Shown here: positions 17,601 to 27,275 of the stretch, one piece after another
How the letters are laid out: every line of letters starts with the position of its first letter
Position numbering within the stretch: position 1 is the stretch's first letter
IMG/VR virus record: IMGVR_UViG_3300000101_000027
Span: 1 to 47,298 of that record
Length of the DNA: 47,298 nt
Strand: one strand, 5' to 3'
From: a virus
The notes under the pieces: model-generated
The model's input: the letters and a program-made list of their open reading frames with translations, nothing else
The model's database searches: none
What the model was told of the DNA's origin: nothing
Position numbers and translations under genes: made by a program

Positions 17601-18853
17601 AGCAAGTCGTCTGGCATTTTTTTAGTGCTTCGTCTGACGATGTTGAATGTACTGCCCTTGAGTTGAAACATATACATATCAGTATCATTAGCACATCCCC
17701 ACTCAGCAGTTTGGTCTTGTCTATTTCGGTCACCTGCAACAACTCTAGTACCAAATGTAAAACCACTTACTCGACCCGGTTGATATCTAAAAGTTCTCTT
17801 ACTCTGAAGAACTCCATAATATTCAGCTAAAGAACTTCTACCCGGTCTAGTTGATGCAGTATCTGCCAAAAACGCTCTTATTAAGAAGAACTCGCCAAAT
17901 GCGGGGTACCCTTCTCTTCTAATCTCATCACCACGAGTTTCATCTACTCTATTTACTTCAAGTTCTTCAGTTCCGCTAGTAACTCTGGGGAATGGAAAAG
18001 GAAGTCTGTCTTTAATTTTGTCATATGCTACTGTCCATCTTTCTATAGCATCAAAAGAATCTTGAATATTTGCTCGGCTGTACTTAACATCGAAAGGGCT
18101 ACGCATACCATCACCACCCCAAGTTAATGTAGAACCTGTAGTAATAATTCTTAAATCGTCAGACACAATTTCGTCAAGATCGTTTACCACACTAGCGTCT
18201 TCTCTAGAGATAAAATGCGTTTTTGCAAATTGTTCTTGACCCTCTGCAACCCAAAAATCGTAAAGATATCTTCCGACAGCAATAAAGTTCATATATGCTA
18301 TCATATAACTAGGGTCTGGCTCGTTTTGATTTCTTTCTTTAGGTCCTGCGGGGTAAGAATACTGTGTGGGGAAACCTTTTATGTATAATGCTTGTTCGTC
18401 AGACCCCTCGTAAAATTCAACACTTGATCTTCTACCATAAACTGGGTGTTCTTTATTATACCACTGGTATGGAGATTGGTTTGCGCTTGTAAAGAAATCA
18501 CTAGCATCCCAGTTGTCTTCATCGAGTCCATAAGTTGCAACATCGGAGAAAAGGCTTAATTGCTCTTCTGCTCGTTGCACACCAAGCAAAGACGAACTGA
18601 CTTCAGAGAACTCTTTAAATTGTTCTTCAATAGCAATGGGACCGCCGCCACCAGGATCTGTTGAATTATTAACGTGAACGCTTAACGCATTAGCTGATAA
18701 TAAAGTCCCGGTGGCTACAGCATCATCTTCAGTTACAAGAGGATTACCCGCATCATCAAATAGTAATGAACCGTCTACATCTATAAGTTGTTGGAATACC
18801 TTTGTGACTGGAGCCGGTGTTTTGTCGAATCCAATCTTTATTTGCTTTGCCAT
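14612..18853 (-). CDS. Large virion structural protein, paralogue of the next upstream gene
   Basis: 1413 residues, of a kind common in marine T4-like phages near fibre genes. It shares three blocks with the 1636-residue neighbour: SLLGVQRAEEQLSLFSDVAT near residues 88-107, TFRYQPGRVSGFTFG near 354-368, and a core near 484-580 (KIEFSWYGAIGAKFYAYVPV, then YGSSCYIDGGDEGTLRL). Between the first two blocks lies a helical region unlike the paralogue. Residues about 737-880 hold two beta modules of type B (YVRVSG, GNYRVSN; then LQVGDSLKIGATDYVIKYF). The C-terminal third has no recognised domain. The N-terminus has a GNPL-type stretch (DDAGNPLVTEDD) like the tail of the 138-residue protein. The ATG is three bases from the upstream stop. 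Probably a baseplate-peripheral or fibre-connecting protein; family known, precise place not. Confidence 0.65.
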   Translation of the reverse strand: MAKQIKIGFDKTPAPVTKVFQQLIDVDGSLLFDDAGNPLVTEDDAVATGTLLSANALSVHVNNSTDPGGGGPIAIEEQFKEFSEVSSSLLGVQRAEEQLSLFSDVATYGLDEDNWDASDFFTSANQSPYQWYNKEHPVYGRRSSVEFYEGSDEQALYIKGFPTQYSYPAGPKERNQNEPDPSYMIAYMNFIAVGRYLYDFWVAEGQEQFAKTHFISREDASVVNDLDEIVSDDLRIITTGSTLTWGGDGMRSPFDVKYSRANIQDSFDAIERWTVAYDKIKDRLPFPFPRVTSGTEELEVNRVDETRGDEIRREGYPAFGEFFLIRAFLADTASTRPGRSSLAEYYGVLQSKRTFRYQPGRVSGFTFGTRVVAGDRNRQDQTAEWGCANDTDMYMFQLKGSTFNIVRRSTKKMPDDLLTRQGLTPPENYQSNNPRENPVRIKGIGKTEELWETIIPRNKFNGDSLDGNGPSGYILTGFEDVTMYKIEFSWYGAIGAKFYAYVPVGVGECRWVLIHTFVIENGLGEPVLENPDFRFRYLVHTTNTENIRAPMFLYKYGSSCYIDGGDEGTLRLSTISTDTKEFNTRTPILGILPKEDIKSTVGTPKINMKKSYPSTLSVTSDKACRLDFEEILGSPQGVHFNYSPSIRMNGRNPKSRTLKLQYSQGGNLTGNSAIIPVQPARTASTLGFNDFRGNATYKEHGFKVDASNSVLTIASSITAPDNFQAGDMYEGNPITGSLSISATGEITITNDIKDYSAVPHNSYVRVSGTNSGTANLQAGNYRVSNPDNSTNSFSLRTLNGTASGGSLGVNGTTIEGITISLLREFPTSFDALQVGDSLKIGATDYVIKYFDNNQSSSTGATELTLETSTGGTVTNQRANLIYKYNTSDKNAHIIANGVYGRYVDSETSNLLQRRGGNQENAYDLVDSQAVESSTGILNSSDFRSDTLSTIDESGIFDAVLSSYHTVVASDVPIHSNKFKIHFLNPDAKDPGSNFGLKHFSEFLVGVTPHKPIGTEDVTRNLDEDPEVKFNKYGQLVQFDREEFPSIEYAHKSTDFNARTRLVEKEIDQSYGNRLNVDPRLNLSTNTPKSHAGEANANGDASTVECNVDVNTYVVESIDRDVLDPDSGSNRIKIVFADSAPSVTEIQPDVSEVGFNFGSLNSGVGNTGGSVVKFQSQVVYPPVGSDAKPYVFIDNDSASDSSTGHFDTLTNGVAQIVIQTKTITIKDDWRATTFAAATATEDARERFQHKSFNITKAVSFNTQPLYPVFALGDFSRINCVVIEEISETGEIRTHTPNFLTEDDDWNTSISVVQPQSSSSNKTPSSFNDLKSDLNSACRYDVSTLNPLRPGNVVYSIFVDADDTTKVELDNVFARDRKGIQRGALNNKGVFITATSIDSSFGNGNIQLSLTSKEQ

Positions 18854-18856
18854 ATA

Positions 18857-21800
18857 CTATTGCTCTTCCCATGTCACACCCAAGCTAATTTCGTCAGTGT
18901 TTGTGCTTCCTGTATCTGAATCTACAGCGAAGTACAAAGTGTCTGCAATGTCTGTTAGAGGGAACGACAAATATTCCTTATTGTAGTCGAAGTATGTATC
19001 AAGATCAAACTGTTCTGTGCCAGATCGCAAGTAAAGCGTAGCAACATTTACACCAGTGTTTGGAATAGGCACTACACTATTGGATGCAATTTTAACAGAA
19101 CTCAGTCCCTCTTTCTCGTAAGAAGTCTTGTACCCAGTCGTTGTGTATGCGACTTTAGTACCATCTGCTAAGAATTTACAATCTGATATAAATGTACTAC
19201 CACTTACTAGTGTAACAACGCCTTCATAGCTTTCAAGCAACTGGAAATAGTAATTATCAGTTTCTTTGTTTAATCTACCAAAAACAGTGATAAACTCTGA
19301 GCCTATTCTTCCTCTAAACCAACCATAAGTCTCTTCACCATTATTTAGGTAGCCTCCACTATTACCACTATTTATTGGCAAGAAATTATTACTGGTGTCG
19401 ATAGCAAAGTCTGCTGTCAGAGTAAAAGTACCAGTTGGTGAAGCATTGGATTGGAAGGTTGGAGTCTTCTTGAAACGAAGCCTTACATTGGTATTATTAG
19501 TAGTCAAGTTGGCAGTAGAGAGTTTAGTTGGATATACCTGAACTCTGTTTCTTACAGCATTCTGTTCACGAGTGCTAAGAATTGTTTTCTTGGTTTCAAT
19601 GCCATATACGGAAGCCGATCTATCAGCTAGTAAACTAACTCCAGTTAGTGTAGTAGGTGTACCAGTCAGATATACTCTACCCGCTTCAGTCAATCCCGTA
19701 CCAGTAGTTTCACCCCAACACGCTTTAATGTTCTGATCTAAAGCATTATCAGTTTTTAATTTTGCACCAACATAGAATGTTGGATCAATGAGTTTACGCC
19801 AAGTGAAAGTACCCGTAATATTACCTGTAGTTCGAATAGTCGTAGATGGGTTACCTGTAGTGAACTGACCATCACTTAAACGTATTGATGTGTCGTTTGC
19901 TCTTACTTTGACTCTATAGATTCCGGCATCAAGACCAATATTATTATCTGCACTAACCTCAACATAATTGCCTAATGTTGGAGCATTCGTTAATCCATTT
20001 ATAGTTCCAGTACTATTAATTGACGCACTAGCCATGTTTAAAGTTGCTACAGGATATGTCTCTGTAACTTCTAGATATGGAGTCGCATTTGCTTCTGAAT
20101 CAATAGTATCAGTAGGAACTGAAGACAGATTCTCTAAATTGCCAATAGCAAATCTCTTGCCTCTAGCAGATACTGTGTCATCGTTGTTATGGCTGTATAG
20201 ACGAACAGTACCACGGTCACCACCATCGATGTAATACGAAGCACCATACTTAACAATATTGTGCGAATTAGTTTGATAGTCACTTTGATAAGTAGTGTCT
20301 TCACCATCACCTAGACAGTATTCTGATCCACCACCATAAGTAGTGTAAGTAATTGGTAGTGTTGCGTTACCAAGAGATGCAATCTTCAACTGATTCGATG
20401 CTCTTAGGTGATGTACTCGTACCCATCTCGCTTCACCGTTACCAACAGGAACATATGCTAAGAACAATGCACCCACAGCACCATACCACGAGAACTCAAT
20501 TTTAAGCATCGTTACTTTCGTGAAATCATAGTTGTAGAGACTGTTCTGATATACTGGTACGCCAGGTATTTCTGTAAAGTTTTCGCCTGGTCTAACTGTA
20601 CCTGTAGAACCAGTAGCAACATCACTGTATACACGAGTTCTCTTACCTCGTGTATTATTAAATGCCTTATCTGTGGCTTGATCTGAAATGCCATCTAACG
20701 CATCATGACTGAATCGTGAACGAGGTACACGATACTCGTAAACACCCCAGTATTCTGGTTTAACATTATTCTTAATCCAGTTTACATACTCTGGGTAGAA
20801 GTTTACATTATCAATCTGTGATCTGATAATATCAACATTCTCTGTGCTACCTGGGTTTAGTGCTGTATTAATAAATCCAATATAGCTATTTTCCATACCA
20901 CCATCAAGTAGATTATCATTGATAGCATACATATATGGGAACATTGCTCCTCTTGGAACAGCACCAGTTTGAGTAGTCTGACCAAGTGTTCTAAATTCTC
21001 TCTGAGCATTTAGGGCAGGGTTTACACCAACTGTATATCCACTAGCATTGTTCACTAGAGTTTGATATGTAGTATCAATTTCAGATGTGAAGGTTGATCC
21101 GGCGTTAGTATTACCTATACTAGAAACAATATCATAATCTTTAGGGAATATAAATGGAACAACAGTGTCTATATAGAAAGTACCAACTGTAGCCGAATTG
21201 TTAATGTCTGTGTCTCTTAGGCGTACAGAAGTAAATGCATCATTTACTGGAGTTCTATCTTCTTTAACAAGAGTAAACTCGTTGCCCTTAGGACCTATTA
21301 CTCTACGAACTCTTAAAACTTCTCCTTTGAAAATCTTGATACCAGAAGTTTCACCACATTGTAACTCAGTAGCAGTACCTGTCCAACTAATTTTAACGTG
21401 CTGACTAAAAGTAACCGTACCTTCTGTTAGCTTGAATACAGCTAGTGCCGAATCAGCACCAATCGCACCAGATATTCCAGTAGCAATTGCTTTAACTGGT
21501 TTAGAGTCTTTCAAAAGAGATGGATCGTACACAGCCCCATGAGTATGCACCAATCCATCACGAAGAACAACTAAGTTGCCTGGGAAACCTTTCTTACCAA
21601 TTTCTATCGAATTTATATTTTCAGTTGTGAAGTTGCCTATAATTTTATCGGCAAGATTTTTAAATAAACCACTATCATTAGAAGGATTAGTGCTAACAAT
21701 TTCTGCACTAGCACCAAATGCTCTTAAATCTTTTGCGATAATGTCTCTTAGGTAAGCGTGTCTTGAAATTTCACTTAGAGTTTCTGCCGCACCACTACCT

Positions 21801-23767
21801 ACAGTCTGCGAGTAAACTGAAAGACCAGTACCACGAACAAACATAGAAGCATTGTAAGTAGTTTCAGCGTTACCACCGCCAGCCAAGTCATTCTTATAAC
21901 CATCAACGATATATCCAACATCACGTTGACATTTATTCTTAATAACTTCTTGTAACTGTGCTTCAGACAATCCTGCAAATGGTGCTAAACGAGATGCAGT
22001 GACATTACCACTAGTACCACCTGATTGATTCGAACCGGCTCCGCCAGGCACGGTATACTTAATTGTTTCTGCAACCACAGTTCCAACAAAAGAATTACTG
22101 ATAGTTCCATTTCCTGTAGCTACAAAAGTATGACCAACAAAACTAGCGGCATTTATTCCACCCACACCGCTAAGATTATTATTGCCTGCTAGAACTGTAT
22201 AAGTTTTACCTGATTCTATAGTGTTTATTGGTGTTGCATTCGTTCCATCAAAATCATCTGCTCTTTTGACTGTAACATAGTAAGACCAGAAGTTTCTTTT
22301 GGTTGTCATAAATGTTTCTATTTTTTCACTTGCAGATGTTCTTACACCATAATCAGTGGGAATTACGACATCAAATGTATTATCATATGTTGGGTCGACA
22401 CCATCACCTGCTGTGCCAGCCGCATTACCGAAAGAGTTAGCAACAATTGTTTGTAGTGCTTGAAGTCTTGTTAAACCATCAGCAGATAAACTTAGAAGCG
22501 TGTTATGATGAATAGTATCGAGAAGAATTTTATGAATAAGCGACTCAAATTGTGAGATTCTTGGGAATACGCCAACCTCAGTGCCAACACTCCAAGTCGT
22601 CTGCCCACTAGATAAGCCAAAGTTTGTTGTGTTCCACTTAGTATGTGCATCTCCACCATATTCAAGATCGAGCAAGAAATTATCGATCCAGTAATCTAAA
22701 TCACGTTTACACTTAGCTTCCATCTGCTCTGCTGATACAAGATAGTCGGTTGTCGATGTAACTGGATTACCGCCAACATGATATGCTAGTTCTGCGTTAT
22801 AGGCAGCCGCTAAATCGGTATAAAAGACGCTAGTTGAAGTATATGTTTTACCGCCTGCGGTTTGTTGGTTAGAAAGAGTACCTCTGGCAGTAATTCTATC
22901 ACCATCTGCATAGCCCGCAATCATTTCTGCACCACTAGTTGTAACAGCCGCATCACTACTAACAGCTTTAGTCAATACTGCATCAACCAGTTCAAATCTT
23001 TTTTCTTTAAGTTTGCTTCTATCGCTAAGAAGAGTTTCTACTACATCCCCTTGCTCTCTTTCACCAAGACCAACTATTCTATAGTCATCTAATTGAGACT
23101 CGCCTAGCTTATCCAAACTTGTACTCTGATCTTCTTTTAAGTTCTTTTCACCTCTTAATAGAGTTCCATTCGCACCACCTACTCCATACGGACTTATAGG
23201 TGCGTATTGTAATGACTGTGTTCTTCTTACAGCAGAGAAGTTATCTTCTTCACCATCGTTTCTGCTTTCCCAATAGTATCCATCATATTTGTCATAGATT
23301 CCAAACTTACGGATAGGTGGATTTTGAGAAAAAGTAGAACTAGATACAGATGACTTAATACCAAATGTAGCCGCAGATACACGACCAGGCTGATATCTGA
23401 AGAAACGCTTAGATGTTAGTACAGAAACTTTGTTTCGTGATGCTTCTACAAGCGCACCCGCCTCAGTTGGAAGATGCTTAATACCATCGCCCCCAACATG
23501 ATATGCTGGCTTCATAGACCACTCAGACGGGTTAACATCATATGTGTTTACATCAGCAAAGATACCAAGTGCAATCTCTGCTCTTGGAATACCTAGAAGC
23601 GATAGCGCAACTTCCGACTGTACTTTATTCTGCTCAACAACAGGAATAGAAGTCTGGTCAGTTGCCATTACAACAGGAATAGACTTATCCGCTATTTGTG
23701 CGCCGGGAGTAACTGGAGTAGTTCTACCTACGTTAACTACACTTGTGTTTTGATTAATACTTGTCAT
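18857..23767 (-). CDS. Large virion structural protein with internal duplication, paralogue of downstream gene
   Basis: 1636 residues. The N-terminus (ADKSIPVVMATDQTSIPV) is typical of cyanophage-type structural proteins. It shares with the 1413-residue protein the blocks SLLGIPRAEIALGIFADVNT (56-75), FFRYQPGRVSAATFG (122-136) and KIEFSWYGAVGALFLAYVPV (1089-1108) with YGASYYIDGGDRGTVRL near 1174-1190. Inserted between them is a region with two copies of a CxRDxxYxxD motif (about 353-419 and 613-681), which I know from other marine myovirus structural proteins. A module A copy lies at about 520-554 (ESGKTYTVLAG, VGHTFVATGNG) and a module B copy at about 1250-1325 (LGNYVEVSA, AGIYRVKV, TFTWRK). 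An AGGAAAAA ribosome site precedes the ATG, and an exact late box lies at 23818-23825. Probably part of the fibre or outer baseplate assembly. Confidence 0.65.
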   Translation of the reverse strand: MTSINQNTSVVNVGRTTPVTPGAQIADKSIPVVMATDQTSIPVVEQNKVQSEVALSLLGIPRAEIALGIFADVNTYDVNPSEWSMKPAYHVGGDGIKHLPTEAGALVEASRNKVSVLTSKRFFRYQPGRVSAATFGIKSSVSSSTFSQNPPIRKFGIYDKYDGYYWESRNDGEEDNFSAVRRTQSLQYAPISPYGVGGANGTLLRGEKNLKEDQSTSLDKLGESQLDDYRIVGLGEREQGDVVETLLSDRSKLKEKRFELVDAVLTKAVSSDAAVTTSGAEMIAGYADGDRITARGTLSNQQTAGGKTYTSTSVFYTDLAAAYNAELAYHVGGNPVTSTTDYLVSAEQMEAKCKRDLDYWIDNFLLDLEYGGDAHTKWNTTNFGLSSGQTTWSVGTEVGVFPRISQFESLIHKILLDTIHHNTLLSLSADGLTRLQALQTIVANSFGNAAGTAGDGVDPTYDNTFDVVIPTDYGVRTSASEKIETFMTTKRNFWSYYVTVKRADDFDGTNATPINTIESGKTYTVLAGNNNLSGVGGINAASFVGHTFVATGNGTISNSFVGTVVAETIKYTVPGGAGSNQSGGTSGNVTASRLAPFAGLSEAQLQEVIKNKCQRDVGYIVDGYKNDLAGGGNAETTYNASMFVRGTGLSVYSQTVGSGAAETLSEISRHAYLRDIIAKDLRAFGASAEIVSTNPSNDSGLFKNLADKIIGNFTTENINSIEIGKKGFPGNLVVLRDGLVHTHGAVYDPSLLKDSKPVKAIATGISGAIGADSALAVFKLTEGTVTFSQHVKISWTGTATELQCGETSGIKIFKGEVLRVRRVIGPKGNEFTLVKEDRTPVNDAFTSVRLRDTDINNSATVGTFYIDTVVPFIFPKDYDIVSSIGNTNAGSTFTSEIDTTYQTLVNNASGYTVGVNPALNAQREFRTLGQTTQTGAVPRGAMFPYMYAINDNLLDGGMENSYIGFINTALNPGSTENVDIIRSQIDNVNFYPEYVNWIKNNVKPEYWGVYEYRVPRSRFSHDALDGISDQATDKAFNNTRGKRTRVYSDVATGSTGTVRPGENFTEIPGVPVYQNSLYNYDFTKVTMLKIEFSWYGAVGALFLAYVPVGNGEARWVRVHHLRASNQLKIASLGNATLPITYTTYGGGSEYCLGDGEDTTYQSDYQTNSHNIVKYGASYYIDGGDRGTVRLYSHNNDDTVSARGKRFAIGNLENLSSVPTDTIDSEANATPYLEVTETYPVATLNMASASINSTGTINGLTNAPTLGNYVEVSADNNIGLDAGIYRVKVRANDTSIRLSDGQFTTGNPSTTIRTTGNITGTFTWRKLIDPTFYVGAKLKTDNALDQNIKACWGETTGTGLTEAGRVYLTGTPTTLTGVSLLADRSASVYGIETKKTILSTREQNAVRNRVQVYPTKLSTANLTTNNTNVRLRFKKTPTFQSNASPTGTFTLTADFAIDTSNNFLPINSGNSGGYLNNGEETYGWFRGRIGSEFITVFGRLNKETDNYYFQLLESYEGVVTLVSGSTFISDCKFLADGTKVAYTTTGYKTSYEKEGLSSVKIASNSVVPIPNTGVNVATLYLRSGTEQFDLDTYFDYNKEYLSFPLTDIADTLYFAVDSDTGSTNTDEISLGVTWEEQ
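21725..22711 (-). repeat. Internal duplication with CxRDxxYxxD motif
   Basis: Two copies inside the 1636-residue protein: 22511-22711 (CKRDLDYWIDNFLLDLEYGG) and 21725-21931 (CQRDVGYIVDGYKNDLAGGG). Each is followed by a helical segment ending in LLDTI or AKDL. A module A copy sits between them. Confidence 0.6.
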
Positions 23768-23776
23768 TAATTTTTC

Positions 23777-26700
23777 CTATTTAATAATACCTTTTGCCAA
23801 TACAAAGTCGTCTACCATATTTATAGTACCAAATGCCCCTGCTTGCGTAGCGGTTTGATCATAAGGTGCATCTTGATCACTAACTGAATTGTCGTCATTA
23901 TACCTTGTGCCAAAAAATCTTACTGTTATTGTATTTGGAGTTGTGTTTCTATCTATATCAGTTACAAGTCCATACTCTGAGACTAAGTTATTACCGAAAC
24001 TGATCGGGTGACCATCAATACTAACATAATAGTTACCATCATCATCAATGTGATTTAAATTGTTAACCTGACAGGTAAAGTCTCTATAATATCTATATGC
24101 ATTCATTGGATCAGTGTCACCTGTTAAATACACATTTCTAGCTGACGCATCTGCGGCGTCTAATCCACTAGCATTATAGCTACCGACTGTCCCAGCCCAT
24201 GCACCATAGTTCGCAATGTCAGCAACTTTAACATTATGTCTGTAGTTTGCTGTCCAAGCCACACCAACATGATAAGAGTTATGCGGATGAATCTTACCTG
24301 CGGTCGCATCGCTTATTGAAGCCTTTTTCTTACTGTTAAATAATGTAGCCAATGCGCCACGAGTATAAGCACCACTTGCGTCAATGAGATTTTGTAAAGT
24401 GTTGTGTGTACCACGAACATCATCTGAATTGACTATTTTGAACTGGAATCCACCATTTTCTGGTGTAATGTTTGCATTTCCATTATGATCTGTAAGCACA
24501 ATATCTGAAAGTTTAGTACCACCGTCATTAGTGTATCCTTCAAACTGCTTTCTAGTAACGTATCCAGTAGTTGACACAGTTTCATTAACAGAGTTTCTAT
24601 CGTTGGAAGTGTTGTTCTTTTGAACTAGTTTTTGGTTTCCGGCACTGTTGTATGTAAATGTTACGCCCACTTTGTTAATTGGTGCGCCAACTTTTGTCCA
24701 GTCTGTATTACCAACTTCTCCAATTTCATATTTTTCACCCGGTATCAAATATGAACTTTGAGTAGCAAATTTTTGTGCGGGACTACTAGTGTCTGTGTAT
24801 GAAACTGTTGTCTGTGCATTAGCATCTAGTTGCGCTGGGCCTGTCTTGTTACCATATTCTTCTTCAGACTGTATTTCAATAATAGTGCCATCACCAGTAT
24901 TATTCTGGAAGTATCCACGAATAAGTTTAGTTCTATAGACTATATTCCCCGAAGACGTAATAGAATCTTGAGTTAAGTCAAACACATTTCCATTTTCTTG
25001 ATATACGAATGGGTCGCTCAAGAATATTCCACCAGGACCGTCTGTTTCTGATCTAATTTGGCTTCTCAATATATTAACAGAATCAAAGTCACTATTAAGA
25101 ACATCAGGGCTTTGTAAACTTTCATTAGCAGGTCCTACAAGAACATTTGGGCTACTGATAAAGAAAGTAGAACCAAATATATCGAGACCAGACGCACAAT
25201 TTTTAATAACATTGTTTGCTACGATAGATCCGTCTTTTGTGACTGTACAATCTATAGGTGCTGTAAAGTTTCTAAACACATTATTGGTTATCATTGTGTT
25301 CTGACCACCATCGGCGGTTAATGGTGCGAATGTTTCATATCTATCAGTTATGCCACCATTAGTAACTTCACAATTACTCATTTTAAGATTAGTCGGGCTA
25401 CTTGCGTAGATACCACCACCAATCATATTAGTAAACTTACAGTTTTCTAATGTCACATCAACAGAACCAATACCCAGTCTAACCAAAACATTTGTATCTT
25501 CGTCAGTACCTTGAGCATCATCTAAAAGAAATTGATTGGTGTGAGAGCCATCAAGTCCAATTCCAGATAAAGTTACTACTGATGGCGCTAAGTTATTTAT
25601 TGTTCTCAACAAAGAAGCGTCTTTAGGAGAGTTTGCAGATAAGTTGCGATATCCACTCCAAGGCAATTTTTTAAGAGTGGTAAGACCGGTAACTCCAGTT
25701 AATGCGAAGTTACTAGGAATATAAATATTGGAAACATTATAAGTTTTTGCATTAAGTGCTAGTGAGTTGCTTCCAATATCAATTTTTTGGTTAATAGCAT
25801 CTTGAATATCGAGAGTATTATTATGAGCAAACGAACAAATTCCATCAACATTAACATATAGTGTTTCGGTTTCATTAAAGATCACATCAAAACCACCACC
25901 TTCTGCATTAAGAACATCTGCGACAGTAACATCTGCCCAACCACGAAGATTTTTAGCATCGTCTTCAACTGATGGTTCTCCAGATATTGTCGCCGGAAAG
26001 TGTGTAAGTGTTTCCGCTATGTATGAATTATCTATTGAACTCTTTCCAGACCAAGACGTATAATCAAACATATAATAATCTTTATACAGAGTACTAATAT
26101 CTTTAGGACCTAAGACCGCTATAAGTTTAAATGGATTAGTGTTTAATGTTGCATCCTTTCTATATAACAAAACACCCTGATCTGCATTACTTGTCTGTAT
26201 GTTTAGAGTAATAAATTTATCTTCGTTGAACGAATTTAATACATCTTGTATATCAACAGCGCCAGGAGAAGTAAACGATATGGTGTTTTCTCCTACAGGT
26301 GATGCTTGTGTTGCAGACCTTACTCCAATAGCACCAGTTTTAAGATCAAATCTCGCAACCTTATATTGGAAACTCACTACTGGTTCGGTACCTACAGGGT
26401 CAGGAAATTGAATATCATTCTTAGAAACCTGAAGAGTTGGTGCGGTATCTAACACTATGTTAGATGTGTCTCCACCATATACTCTGATTCTATCGCCAGC
26501 TTTAATGGTAGCATTTTCACCTTTTGGTGCAGTAAATAAGTTATCTTGATCAATAACTTTAAAACTTTTCGCTCTTTTTGGTGCATTGGCATCAGTAGTA
26601 CCAATGATGTTGAATGTGCCAGGTACATCGATAACACCATCTTTAACATTACCACCATCAAAAGAAGCACTATACTTATTGAATAGTCCTTCAAAACTTG

Positions 26701-27247
26701 TTTCAATTGCACCATCAACAGAGGTTTGGTTGAAGAAAAGATTGGTAGTACCACTATCAATCATGTCCGCATTAATAGTAAACTGAGCAGTGATCGGTTG
26801 CGCCTCGTTTTCAACTGCAGGCAAGGGTATATTACGAACAACTAGTTTCTGATTACCACTAACTTGAGTAACTCCCGCAAACTCCATGTAGTTTTCGAGT
26901 TTATCGTTTCTGGTGATTGCTGTAGGAGCATCTGGTATTCTATTGTACTGAAAAACTGCATCAAAGTCTTCATATGTATTACTAAAATATACCTTAGATG
27001 CCATCAATCCATTAGCGACAAATGTTTGCGAGTCTCCAGATGGATTTCCTTTACCGTTGATGGCACTGATTATACTATTTGTATTAGTTGCTTCACCAAC
27101 AACAGACGAACTGAATACAAAATCAGATATTTTCTCAGCAGTTACCTTTTTACTGACAAGTTGACCCTCATCATCAACCACGGCAAATATGTCACCTGCT
27201 GTTAAGTTGGTTAAATTGGGGAGTTCTGAAAACTTTTTTGTTGACAT
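23777..27247 (-). CDS. Tailspike candidate with pectate-lyase-like beta-helix
   Basis: 1156 residues. The N-terminus (KKFSELPNLTNLTAGDIFAV) is a common fibre or tailspike attachment domain. Residues about 476-560 resemble the pectate-lyase superfamily opening (LDIQDAINQKID, ALNAKTYNVSNIYIPSNF), and residues about 560-720 show the repeating short strands and Asn/Cys ladder of a right-handed beta-helix (VTLENCKFTNMIGGGIYAS, then NTMITNNVFRNF). Residues about 834-870 are a clear module A copy (IPGEKYEIGEVGNTDWTKVG). The C-terminal 250 residues (YHVGVAWTANYRHN) have no assignment. Such beta-helices usually bind or cleave surface polysaccharide; no catalytic residues can be assigned from sequence alone. 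It has its own late box at 27276-27283 and ends nine bases before the next gene. Confidence 0.65.
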   Translation of the reverse strand: MSTKKFSELPNLTNLTAGDIFAVVDDEGQLVSKKVTAEKISDFVFSSSVVGEATNTNSIISAINGKGNPSGDSQTFVANGLMASKVYFSNTYEDFDAVFQYNRIPDAPTAITRNDKLENYMEFAGVTQVSGNQKLVVRNIPLPAVENEAQPITAQFTINADMIDSGTTNLFFNQTSVDGAIETSFEGLFNKYSASFDGGNVKDGVIDVPGTFNIIGTTDANAPKRAKSFKVIDQDNLFTAPKGENATIKAGDRIRVYGGDTSNIVLDTAPTLQVSKNDIQFPDPVGTEPVVSFQYKVARFDLKTGAIGVRSATQASPVGENTISFTSPGAVDIQDVLNSFNEDKFITLNIQTSNADQGVLLYRKDATLNTNPFKLIAVLGPKDISTLYKDYYMFDYTSWSGKSSIDNSYIAETLTHFPATISGEPSVEDDAKNLRGWADVTVADVLNAEGGGFDVIFNETETLYVNVDGICSFAHNNTLDIQDAINQKIDIGSNSLALNAKTYNVSNIYIPSNFALTGVTGLTTLKKLPWSGYRNLSANSPKDASLLRTINNLAPSVVTLSGIGLDGSHTNQFLLDDAQGTDEDTNVLVRLGIGSVDVTLENCKFTNMIGGGIYASSPTNLKMSNCEVTNGGITDRYETFAPLTADGGQNTMITNNVFRNFTAPIDCTVTKDGSIVANNVIKNCASGLDIFGSTFFISSPNVLVGPANESLQSPDVLNSDFDSVNILRSQIRSETDGPGGIFLSDPFVYQENGNVFDLTQDSITSSGNIVYRTKLIRGYFQNNTGDGTIIEIQSEEEYGNKTGPAQLDANAQTTVSYTDTSSPAQKFATQSSYLIPGEKYEIGEVGNTDWTKVGAPINKVGVTFTYNSAGNQKLVQKNNTSNDRNSVNETVSTTGYVTRKQFEGYTNDGGTKLSDIVLTDHNGNANITPENGGFQFKIVNSDDVRGTHNTLQNLIDASGAYTRGALATLFNSKKKASISDATAGKIHPHNSYHVGVAWTANYRHNVKVADIANYGAWAGTVGSYNASGLDAADASARNVYLTGDTDPMNAYRYYRDFTCQVNNLNHIDDDGNYYVSIDGHPISFGNNLVSEYGLVTDIDRNTTPNTITVRFFGTRYNDDNSVSDQDAPYDQTATQAGAFGTINMVDDFVLAKGIIK
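23818..23825 (-). promoter_or_regulatory. T4-style late promoter box for the 1636-residue protein
   Basis: The plus strand reads TATTTATA, giving TATAAATA on the minus strand, 50 bases upstream of the ATG at 23767. It lies in the last codons of the tailspike gene. An exact match at the expected distance makes it credible, though it is inside coding sequence. Confidence 0.5.
24638..24748 (-). repeat. Clear module A copy in the tailspike
   Basis: Residues about 834-870: IPGEKYEIGEVGNTDW, then KVGA, then VGVTFTYNSAG. It is one of the clearest copies in the window and can serve as a reference, together with LKPGRSYMIQTLGNTDW near 39865-39915. Confidence 0.6.
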
Positions 27248-27275
27248 TTTTAATTGTATCCTTAGTAATTTATAC

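Noticed and set aside
25720-25727. TATAAATA on the plus strand inside the tailspike gene
   Set aside because: It is antisense to a long coding region with no plus-strand gene after it, so chance in AT-rich coding DNA is more likely than a promoter.
23777-27247. Calling the beta-helix protein an active pectate lyase
   Set aside because: Only the helix pattern is visible; no catalytic residues can be placed, and many phage beta-helices bind or cut other polysaccharides.
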